Assembly (NCBI GenBank): GCA_008360975.2
Contig: CM039182.1
Span: forward strand, 151,937,858 to 152,001,857
DNA length: 64,000 nt
Origin: Lichenostomus cassidix
Lineage: Eukaryota > Chordata > Aves > Passeriformes > Meliphagidae
Direction: 5' to 3'
Each line of letters begins with the position of its first letter. The first letter of the stretch is position 1. The notes under the pieces are model-generated. The model saw only the letters and a list, made by a program, of their open reading frames with translations, had not been told where the DNA came from and ran no database searches. The translations under genes and the position numbers were made by a program. Shown one piece after another: positions 33,801 to 64,000 of this stretch.

Positions 33801-35310
33801 CCCATGTCCCCACAGTGTCCCCTATGGTGTCCCCCATGATGTCCCCACACTGTCCCCTGCTGTCCCCCCAGGACCTGCTCCGGGCCATCAGTGGGACACT
33901 CATCTTCCTGGTGGCAGCCCTGGTGGCCTTGGCCTCATCCCGTGACGCCCTGGCTGCCACCACCTTCGTGAGTGTCCCCAAGCCCCGCCCCCTGCCCGAG
34001 CCCCACCCCTTCCTGACCAGGCCACACCCCCTTCCTGACCGGGCCACGCCCCTTTCCCCTCCCCCCAGACCTTCAGCCTTGTCCTCGCCTTGGTCTTCGC
34101 CTTTGACACCTTTGTCACCTTCCGCACCCGAGTGGCCCCAGGACAGGGTGAGGGACAGGGGGACATCTGGGTGGGGACACCTGGGGTGGGGTGGGGACAT
34201 CTGGGACACCCTTGGGGACACCTGGGACACCTTTAGGTGGGGCTGGGGACACCCGGGACACCTTTGGGGACACGTGGGGACATCCATGGTGTGGGGTGGG
34301 GACACCTGAGACAGCCTTGAATGGGGCTGGGGACACCTGTGGCACCCTTGGATGGGGCCGGGGACACCTGGGACACTTTTGGGGACACCTGGGACACCCT
34401 GGGGTGAGGTTGGGGACACCTGGGAGACCTTTAGGTGGGGTTGGGGACACCTGGGACACACCCCTGGGGACACCTGGGACACCTTTGGGGACACCTGAGG
34501 CACCCTTGGGGGACACCTGGGGACATCCATGGGGTGGACTGGGGACACCTGGGGCACCTATGGGTGGGGTTGGGGACACCTGGCACACCTTTGGGAACAT
34601 CTGGGACGCCTATGGGTGGGGTTGGGGACACCTGGGACACCCTTGGGGACACCTGGGGACATCCATGGGGTGGGGTGGGGACACCTGGGACAGCTTTAGG
34701 TGGAGCTGGGGACACCTGGGACACCTATGGGTGAAGTTGGGGACACCTGGGACCCCTTTAGGTGGGGTTGGGGACACCTGGGACACTCTTGGGGACACCT
34801 GGGACACCCTTGGGGAACACCTGGGGACATCCATGGGGTGGAGTAGGGACACCTGGGACAGCCTTGAATGGGGCTGGGGACACCTGGGGCACCTATGGGT
34901 GGGGTCGGGGACACCTGGGACACCTTTGGAGACACCTGGGACACCTATGGGTGAGGTTGGGGACACCTGGGAGACCTTTAGGTGGGGTTGGGGACACCTG
35001 GGACACCCTTGGGGACACCTGGGACACCCTTGGGGACACCTGGGACACCCCTGGGGACACCTGAGGCACCCTTGGGGGACACCTGGGGACATCCATGGGG
35101 TGGACTGGGGACACCTGGGACAGCCTTGGATGGGGCTGGGGACACCTGGGGCACCTATGGGTGGGGTTGGGGACACCTGGGACACCATTAGGTGAAGTTG
35201 GGGACACCTGGGACACTTTTAGGTGGGGTTGGGGACACCTGGATCCTCCTTCTCCATCATCTCCAACTCATCCTCCTCCTCCTGCAGACCCCGACATGGA
35301 GGGCACCTGA
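30845..35310 (+). CDS. CMTM5: CMTM5, CKLF-like MARVEL transmembrane domain-containing protein 5
   Basis: Five coding exons: 30845-30925, 32476-32628, 33872-33967, 34069-34147 and 35288-35310 (143 codons plus stop). All introns are GT-AG and the phases agree. Exons 2-4 align without gaps to human CMTM5 as I know it: the segment ending in ALLQTLAGAA...GTCL (exon 2), DLLRAISGTLIFLV...SSRDALAATTF (exon 3), and TFSLVLALVFAFDTFVTFRT (exon 4). The MARVEL family are four-pass membrane proteins linked to vesicle traffic and, for CMTM5, myelin and epithelial expression. TM2-4 are clear; TM1 is proline-rich and weak (SPPAPP). The exon 1 N terminus is short. Assignment is supported by convergent synteny with a cardiac myosin gene, as in mammals. 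Alanine, leucine and proline bias reflects high GC. Confidence 0.85.
30926..32370 (+). repeat. CMTM5 intron 1 minisatellite carrying donor-site copies
   Basis: The intron is almost entirely GGGACTGGGATGGGACTGGG / GGGGAACTGGTGTGGGACTG units, starting at the exon 1 donor itself. The junction GAACTG/GTATGG is recreated at about 31392-31402, 31529-31539 and 31762-31772, and variants with GTGTGG occur many more times. Confidence 0.95.
32371..32475 (+). repeat. Triplicated CMTM5 exon 2 acceptor
   Basis: CCCCCAG followed by GTGCTGTCCGG...GTGGTGGCACTGCTG occurs at about 32390, in shorter form at about 32433, and at the real site 32475. The first copy meets an in-frame TGA, so only the third can serve as exon 2. 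Confidence 0.8.
32640..33868 (+). repeat. CMTM5 intron 2 minisatellites
   Basis: 32640-32960 is GGGGACACCTGGGGGACA type (G-rich); 33000-33860 is GTCCCCATGGTGTCCCCCAT type (C-rich). Strand composition flips within the intron. Confidence 0.95.
34150..35245 (+). repeat. CMTM5 intron 4 minisatellite
   Basis: About 1.1 kb of 20-40 bp units on GGTTGGGGACACCTGGGACA. Confidence 0.95.
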
Positions 35311-35376
35311 TGGCCACCACCCCCCGCCATTGTCCCATTGTCCCCTCTGTCCCCTGGTCCTGTCCCTCAGCCCCAA

Positions 35377-35382
35377 ATTAAA
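35377..35382 (+). terminator. CMTM5 polyadenylation signal (ATTAAA)
   Basis: ATTAAA 67 nt after the stop codon. It is the only candidate in the short non-repetitive 3' end. Confidence 0.6.
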
Positions 35383-35479
35383 CCTCATCCCACACCTGGT
35401 GCTGCTCAGGTCGTGTTTTTGGGGTGGGGTGGGCGAGGGGACATTGTGTCCCTCGCGTGGCTCGTTAATGAGTTAATGA

Positions 35480-57426
<21,947 letters not shown>

Positions 57427-57479
57427 GTGTCCTGGGGGGACATTGTCACCTGGGGGGGACGGGGACTGACCACCACCCC

Positions 57480-58460
57480 CATGCACATCCCCTCGATGGA
57501 CACCTATGGTCAGTGATGGATCACCATGGTCAGTGATTGACCACCATGGTCAGTGATTGACCACCATGGTCAGTGATGGTGCCACCAGCACCGTGGCCAC
57601 CATCTGTCCTGGGGGGACATTGTCACCTGGGGGGGACGGGGACTGACCACCACCCCCATGCACATCCCCTCGATGGACTCCTATGGTCAGTGATGGATCA
57701 CCATGGTCAGTGATTGACATCCATGGTCACTGATAGATCACCATGGTCAGTGATGGTGCCACCAGCACCATGGCCACCATCTGTCCTGGGGGGACATTGT
57801 CACCTGGGGGAGATGGGGACAGGGACTGACCACCACCCCCATGCACATCCCCTCGATGGACTCCTATGGTCAGTGATGGATCACCATGGTCAGTGATTGA
57901 TATCCATGGTCAGTGATGGGTCACCATGGTCAGTGATGGTGCCACCAGCACTGTGGCCATCATCTGTCCTGGGGGGACATTGTCACCTGGGGGGGATGGG
58001 GACAGGGACTGACCACCACCCACGGCCCCTCGATGGACATCCATGGTCAGTGATTGACCCCTATGGTCAGTGATGGGTCATCATGGTCACTGGTAGATCA
58101 CCATGGTCAGTGATGGTGCCACCAGCACTGTGGCCATCATTTGTCCTGGGGGGACATTGTCACCTGGGGGGGACGGGGACTGACCACCACCCACGGCCCC
58201 TCGATGGACATCCATGGTCAGTGATTGATCACCATGGTCAGTGATTGACACCCATGGTCAGTGATGGGTCACCATGGTCAGTGCCACCAGCACCATGGCC
58301 ACCATGTGTCCTGGGGGGACATTGTCACCTGGGGGGGACGGGGATGGGGACAGAGCCACACCAACAGACCCTTGATGGACACCAGTGGTCAGTGATTGAC
58401 CCCCATGGTCACTAATTGACCCCAGAGTGTCACTAGTGCAGCGTCTGCCATCTGTCCTGG
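57480..58460 (-). repeat. Tandem copies of the start-codon exon edge
   Basis: Six units of 146-183 bp. Each contains the branch/acceptor TGTCCCCCCAG, the GACA(C/G)ATG start context and about 20 bases of first-exon coding sequence. Extra ATGs (minus) are at 57603-57601, 57780-57778, 57963-57961, 58140-58138, 58305-58303 and 58451-58449. The farthest one still reads MADAAL against MADAVL in the true exon. Confidence 0.9.
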
Positions 58461-58509
58461 GGGGACATTGTCACCTGGGGGGGGGACAGGGACGGGGACT
58501 GACCACCAC

Positions 58510-60050
58510 CCATGGTCCCATAGATCCCCACAGAGCCCCACAGCAGCCCTACAGAGCCCATAGAGCCCCATAGAGCCCCACAGCAGCCCCATAGAGAACC
58601 ACAGCCGCCCCATAGCAGCCCCACAGAGCCCCACAGCCGCCCCATAGCAGCCTCAGAGAGCCCCCAGAACTCCCTAGAGCCCCACAGCCACCCCATAGAG
58701 CCCCACAGAGCCCCACAGAGCCCCACAGCCGCCCCATAGAGAACCACAGCCACCCCATAGCAGCCCCAGAGAGCCCCCAGAGCCCCATAGAGCCCCACAG
58801 CCGCCCCATAGCAGCCTCAGAGAGGCCCCAGAACTCCCTAGAGCCCCATAGCAGCCCCACAGAGCCCCATAAAGCCCCATAGAGCCCCATAGCAGCCCTA
58901 CAGCAGCCCCACAGAGCCCCATAGCAGCCCCATAGAGCCCCACAGCAGCCCTACAGAGCCCCTAGAGCCCCATAGAGCCCCACAGCAGCCCCATAGAGCT
59001 CCACAGAGCCCCACAGAGCCCCACAGTTGCCCCACAGAGCCCCCCAAGCCCCCCGGCGCTGCCCTCACCTGGAGTCTGTAGGTCCGGTGGGTCGGATGGA
59101 GGAATCTGAGAGGACACGAGGGGTGAGGGGCTGTGCCCCACTGATTCCTGCGCGCCCCATAGACCCCATAAACCCCACAGGCTTCCCATGCACCCCATAG
59201 AGCCTGCGTGACCCATAGAAAGCCTGTTCCCCCTACAGACCCCACAGCTTTGCCATGCACCCCATAGAGCCTGTGTGCCCCACAGCCTACCCTGTGCCCT
59301 ATAGATTCCCATGCACCCCATAGACCCCTATAGGACCCACAGCCCACCCCGTGCCCCATAGACCCCACAGCCTCCCCATGCACCCCATAGACTCTGCGTG
59401 ACCCACAGAACCCCCATTCGCCCCATAGCCCCTGTAGGACCCACAGCCCACCCTGTGCCCCATAGAGTCCCATGCACCCCATAGACCCTATAGGACCCAC
59501 AGCCCACCCTGTGCCCCATAGACCCCACAGCCCACCCCGTACCCCATAAACCCCTATAGGACCCACAGCCCACCCCGCGCCCCACAGACTCCCATGCACC
59601 CCATAGATCCCTACAGGACCCACAGCCCACCCTGTACCCCATAGATTCCCATGCACCCCATAGACTCTGCGTGACCCACAGAACCCCCATTCGCCCCATA
59701 GCCCCTGTAGGACCCACAGCCCACCCCATGCCCCATAGACCCCATCCCGTGCCCCATAGATTCCCATGCACCCCATAGATCCCTATAAGACCCACAGCCC
59801 ACCCTGTGCCCCATAGACTCCCATGCACCCCATAGATCCCTACAGGACCCACAGCCCACCCTGTGCCCCATAGACCCCACAGCCTACCCTGTACCCCATA
59901 GACCCCACCCTGTGCCCCATAGATTTCCATGCACCCCCACAGCCCACCCTGTGCCCCATAGATTCCCATTCACCCCATAGCCCCGGTGTGCCCCACAGAA
60001 TCCCATGCGCCCCACAGACTCCCATGCACCCCCACACCCTCCCCGCCCCA
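58510..60050 (-). repeat. CCCCATAGAGCCCCACAGC-type arrays in the myosin 5' UTR introns
   Basis: 58510-59045 is GCCCCATAGAGCCCCACAGC; 59150-60050 is CCCCATAGACTCCCATGCAC / GGACCCACAGCCCACCC. They are separated by the small non-coding exon. Confidence 0.9.
59069..59105 (-). other. Myosin non-coding 5' exon
   Basis: A 37 nt non-repetitive island between repeat arrays with acceptor TGTCCTCTCAG and donor CAG/GTGAGG. Vertebrate cardiac MYH genes have small untranslated 5' exons in this position, so I read it as 5' UTR exon 2. Exon 1, just downstream of the TATA box, has no clear donor. Confidence 0.65.
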
Positions 60051-60116
60051 CATCCACACCCCCACCCTCTGTCTCTGCCCCACAGCAGCACCTTGGGCAG
60101 CCCCGCGGCCCCACAG

Positions 60117-60124
60117 CTTTTATA
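60117..60124 (-). promoter_or_regulatory. Myosin TATA box
   Basis: TATAAAAG on the minus strand within GCCCTATAAAAGCTG. Transcription should begin near 60090. TGATAA on plus at about 60175 (TTATCA minus) is a possible GATA-factor site about 50 bp upstream, fitting a heart promoter. Confidence 0.65.
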
Positions 60125-60289
60125 GGGCGCTGGGGGGGAAGGAGGGAGCGGGGGGAGGAGCGGGGGGGAGGGGCTGATAAAGGAGGGGGAGGGGCGGCCC
60201 TTCCCCCCCCCCACAGGGTGAATCTATGGGGCTGAGGGCTCTGAGCCCCACATGTTCACCCCATAGAGCGAGCTGTGGGGCAGAGCGAG

Positions 60290-62165
60290 GGGATTCTGTG
60301 GGGCAGGGGTCTCTCATTTAGGGGATTCTATGGGGCAGGGACAGGGAGGTCCCATTTGGGGTTTTCTATGGGGCAGGAGGGTTTCTCATTTAGGGGATTC
60401 TATGGGGCAGGGTGTCCCTCATCTAGGGGATTCTATAGGGCAGGGGAATCCCTCATTTATGCGATTCTATGGGGCAGGAGGAGTCCCTCATCTAGGGGAT
60501 TCTATGGGGCAGGGGAATCCCTCATTTAAGGAATTCCGTGGGGCAGGGGATTCCATTATTTATGGGATTCTATGGGGCAGGGAGTTCCTCTTCTAGGGGA
60601 TTCTATGGGGCAGGAGGAGTCACTCATTTAGGACATTCTATGGGGCAGGGACAGGGGGGTCACTCATTTATGGGTTTCTATGGGGTCGGTGGTTCCTTAT
60701 TTATGGGATTCTATGGGGCAGGAGGAGTCTGTCACTTAGGACATTCTATGGGGCAGGGATGTCTCTCATTTAGGGAATTCTATGGGGCAGGATATCCCTA
60801 ATTTAGGAGATTCTATGGGGCAGGAAGAGTCCCTCTTTTAGGAGATTCTATGGGGCAGGGGTTTCTTATTTAGGACATTCTATGGGGCAGGGGAATCCTT
60901 TATTTATGGGATTCTATGGGGCAGGGGTGTCCCTCATCTAGGGGATTCTATGGGGCAGGAGGGTTTCTCATTTAGGGGATTCTGTGGGGCAGGGGAATCC
61001 CTCATTTAAGGAATTCTGTGGGGCAGGGGATTCCATTATTTATGGGATTCTATGGGGCAGGGAGTTCCTCTTCTAGGGGATTCTATGGGGCAGGAGGAGT
61101 CACTCATTTAGGACATTCTATGGGGCAGGGACAGGGGGGTCACTCATTTATGGGTTTCTGTGGGGCAGGGGTTCCTCATTTAGGGGATTCTGTGGGGCAG
61201 GGATGTCTCTTTTTTAGGGGATTCTGTGGGGCAGGGAAATCCCTTATCTAGGGGATTCTATAGGGCAGGTGAGGTCCCTTTTTTAAGGGTTTCTATGGGG
61301 CAGGGGAATCCCTCATTTAGGGGTTTCTATGGGGCAGGGGGTTCCTCATTTCGGGGATTCTGTGGGGCAGGGAGGTTTCTCATTTAGGGCATTCTATGGG
61401 GCAGGCGTTCCTTTTTTAGGGGATTCTATGGGGCAGGGGAATCCTTCATTTATGGGATTCTATGGGGCAGGGGAATCCCTCATCTAGGGGATTCTATAGG
61501 GCAGATGAGGTCCCTTCTTTAGGGGATTCTATGGGGCAGGAGGAGTCTGTCATTTAGGACATTCTATGGGGCAGGCATGTCTCTAATTTAGGGGATTCTA
61601 TGGGGCAGGGAAATCCCTCATTTAGGAAATTCTATGGGGCAGGGAAATACATTATTTAGGGGATTCTATGGGGCAGGAGGAGTCTGTCATTTAGGACATT
61701 CTATAGGGCAGGGAAATCCCTCATTTAGATGATTCTGTGGGGCAGGAGAGTTCCTAATTTATGGGATTCTGTGGGGCAGGGGAATCCCTTATATGTGGGC
61801 TTTCTATGGGGCAGGGAAGTCCTTTGTTTGGGGTTTTCTATGGGACAGGGACAGGGGGGTCCCATTTGGCGTTTTCTATGGGGCAGAGTGTCCCTCATCT
61901 AGGGGATTCTATGGGACAGGCAGGTCCGTTATTTAGGGGTTTCTATGGGGCAGGGGAATCCCTCATTTAGGGGATTTTGTGGGTCAGGGGATTCCATTAT
62001 TTAGGAGATTCTATGGGGCAGGGCTGTCCCTCATCTAGGGGATTCTATAGGGCAGATGAGGTCCCTTCTTTAGGGGATTCTATGGGGCAGGGACAGCGGG
62101 GTCCCATTTAGGGTTTTCTATGGGGCAGGCACAGCGGGGTCCCATTTAGGGTTTTCTATGGGGCA
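60290..62165 (-). repeat. 38 bp minisatellite upstream of the myosin promoter
   Basis: About 50 units on GGGGATTCTATGGGGCAGGG plus an AT-rich half (AATCCCTCATTTAG). The unit is well preserved; 60540-60660 and 61018-61140 are nearly identical over 120 bp, showing recent higher-order duplication. Confidence 0.95.
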
Positions 62166-62460
62166 GGCACAGCGGGGTCCCTGGCCAATGTCCCCACACG
62201 GCGGGGCGGTGACAGCCCGTCCCTGTCACCGCTATATCGGGACACGGGGGGAGGGGGGCTTATCTCGCCCCTCTCGCGGCGCTGTGGGGCCGCAGTGGGG
62301 CCGGGGGGGGGGTCTGGCAGCTGTCCCCGGACACGGCTCCACTTTGTCGTGGCCGCGGTGACAAAGTGTCCCCGCGAGGTGACAGATTCCTGCGGGGGGA
62401 GGGTGGGGGACAGGGGGGTCACCTCCGCTTCGGGCCCCACAGAGGGGGTTGTGCCCCATA
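62166..62460 (-). promoter_or_regulatory. Candidate distal enhancer of the myosin gene
   Basis: The only non-repetitive block upstream of the promoter. It contains CCAAT (62184-62188), inverted repeat GGTGACAG/CTGTCACC (62208-62215, 62223-62230), a GATA site (CTTATCTC, 62259-62266), E-box CAGCTG (62318-62323), inverted repeat CACTTTGTC/GACAAAGTG (62340-62348, 62360-62368), and another TGACAG (62380-62385). TGACAG is the MEIS/TGIF core, and CTTTGT suits TCF/SOX factors. Enhancer activity is inference. Confidence 0.45.
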
Positions 62461-62469
62461 GAGAGACTC

Positions 62470-63245
62470 CCCCGGCCCTATAGCGACCCCCTGGACACCT
62501 CGGGGACACCTCGGGGACACTTGGGACACCCCTGGGGACCCTCCTGGACATCTGAGTTCCTCCCTGGACATCTGGAACCCCCCTGGACACTTGGACACCT
62601 GGGACATCCTGGGGACACTTGGGACCTCACTGGACACTTTGGGATGTCCCCAGACACCTGGGACACCCCGGGGACACCGCTGGACACTCCTGGGACCACC
62701 CTGGACACCCCAGTTTCTCGCTGGACAGCTGTGTCCACTCTCTCTGGACACCTTGGACACCCCAAGGACCCCCCTGGACAACTGGACATTCTGGGGACCC
62801 CCCTGGACACTTGTGTCCCCTCTCCCCGGACACCTGGGACACCCCGGGGACACCCCTGGACACTTGTGACCCCCCTGGACACTTGTGACCCCCCTGGACA
62901 TCTGGACCCCCCTGGACACCTTCGTTTCTCCACGGACATCTGTGTCCACTCTTCCTGGACACCTGGACATCTGACCCCTGGACATCTGTGTCCCCTACAG
63001 GACACCTGGGACACTCCAAGGACCCCCCTGGACATCTGTGACCCCCCCTGGACATCTGGGGACCCCCTGGACACTTGGATCTCCCCCAGGCACCTGGGAC
63101 CCCACTGGACATCTGGGACACCGCTGGACCCCCCTGGACACTTGTGACCCCACTGGACATCTAGGACCCCCTGGACACCTGAATGCCCCCTGGACACCTG
63201 TGTGTCCCACTCTGGACAGCTGGACAGCTGTGACCTCCCTGGACA
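62470..63245 (+). repeat. CCCCCTGGACACTTGTGACC-type minisatellite
   Basis: Units of 12-30 bp on CTGGACACCTGGGACACCCC, about 0.78 kb. Confidence 0.95.
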
Positions 63246-63249
63246 CAGA

Positions 63250-64000
63250 GGAGATGTTGGGATGTGGAGAACGTGGAGGGATGTGAGGAGGTGGAGGGGT
63301 GGTGGGACATGGAGGGGTGGTGGGATGGGACATGGAGGAACCTTGAGAAGGTGGGACAGTGGAACATGGAGGGATAATGGGATGGGACATGGAGGAACCT
63401 CGGGAAGGTGGGACACAGAGAGGTGGTGGGACATGGAGGGGTGGTGGGATGGAACACTGAGGAATTTTGGGGCACAGGGATGGTGGGACACGGAGGAACC
63501 TTGGGAAGGTGAGACATTGGGAGGTGGTGAGACATTGTGGGGTGGTGGGACGTGGAGGGATGGTGGGATGGGACACTGAGGAATGTTGGGACATGGAGGA
63601 ACCTCAGGAAGGAGGGACTTTGGGTGATGAGGGGACATGGAGGAACCTCGGGAAGGTGGGACATGGAGAGGTGGTGGGACATTGGGGAATGGTGGGATGG
63701 AACATGAAGAATGGTGGGGCACAGGGAGGTTGGGACATGGAGGGATGGTGGGATGGGACACCGAGGAATTTTGGGACACAGGGATGGTGGGACACGAAGG
63801 AACCTCGGGAAGGAGGAACACAGAGGTGTGGTGGGACACTCAGGACTTTTGGGACACAGAGGAACCTCGGGAAGGTGAGACATTGAGGAAGGTGGGACAT
63901 GGAGGGATGGTGGGATGGGACATTGAGGAACTTTGGGGCACAGGGATGGTGGGACACAAAAGAACCTCGGGAAGGTGGGACACAGAAGGGTGGTGGGACA
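63250..64000 (+). repeat. GGTGGGACATGGAGGAACCT-type minisatellite, runs off the window
   Basis: Units of roughly 35-75 bp with AACCTCGGGAAGGTGGGACA. No gene seen; it continues past the window end. Confidence 0.95.

Overview
This looks like bird nuclear DNA, probably a GC-rich and tandem-repeat-rich microchromosome of a songbird-like species. The evidence is a family of avian-type GPI-anchored arginine ADP-ribosyltransferases (ARTs), CR1 LINE 3' ends, degraded endogenous retrovirus (ERV) pieces, and a CMTM5-cardiac myosin gene pair in the same order and orientation as human CMTM5-MYH6. The species assignment is an inference. There is a 500-base assembly gap at 13201-13700.

Region 1 (1-26.6 kb) is an ART cluster embedded in ERV debris. 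Four ART copies lie at 3420-4213 (-), 10326-11478 (+), 15058-16204 (+) and 21578-22722 (-). They arose by inverted segmental duplication: copies 1 and 2 are head to head, and the ERV blocks 3' of copies 1 and 3 are inverted matches of each other. Copies 2-4 each have one large exon plus a small exon encoding a C-terminal GPI-anchor signal. Each copy differs in what it has kept. Copy 1 has a frameshift after its ATG, a dead splice donor and a QQE in place of the catalytic ExE. Copy 2 is open but also QQE. Copy 3 has ExE but lacks a conserved promoter-like block. Copy 4 keeps ExE, the splice sites and that block.

Region 2 (26.6-36.2 kb) holds CMTM5 (+), a five-exon MARVEL-domain gene of 143 codons, preceded by a large inverted minisatellite and with introns made almost wholly of tandem repeats.

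Region 3 (36.2-60.1 kb) is a complete sarcomeric myosin heavy chain gene of MYH6/MYH7 type (-). I placed 38 coding exons totalling 5817 nt (1938 codons plus stop), a non-coding 5' exon, and a TATA box at 60117-60124. The coding frame is intact throughout.

Region 4 (60.1-64.0 kb) is upstream of the myosin gene: a 1.9 kb minisatellite, a 270 bp non-repetitive GC-rich block with GATA and paired TGACAG-type motifs (a candidate heart enhancer), and further minisatellite.

The main unexpected pattern is that many intronic minisatellites in CMTM5 and the myosin gene are built from copies of the adjacent exon edge, so functional-looking splice donors, acceptors and even the start codon are repeated in tandem inside the introns.
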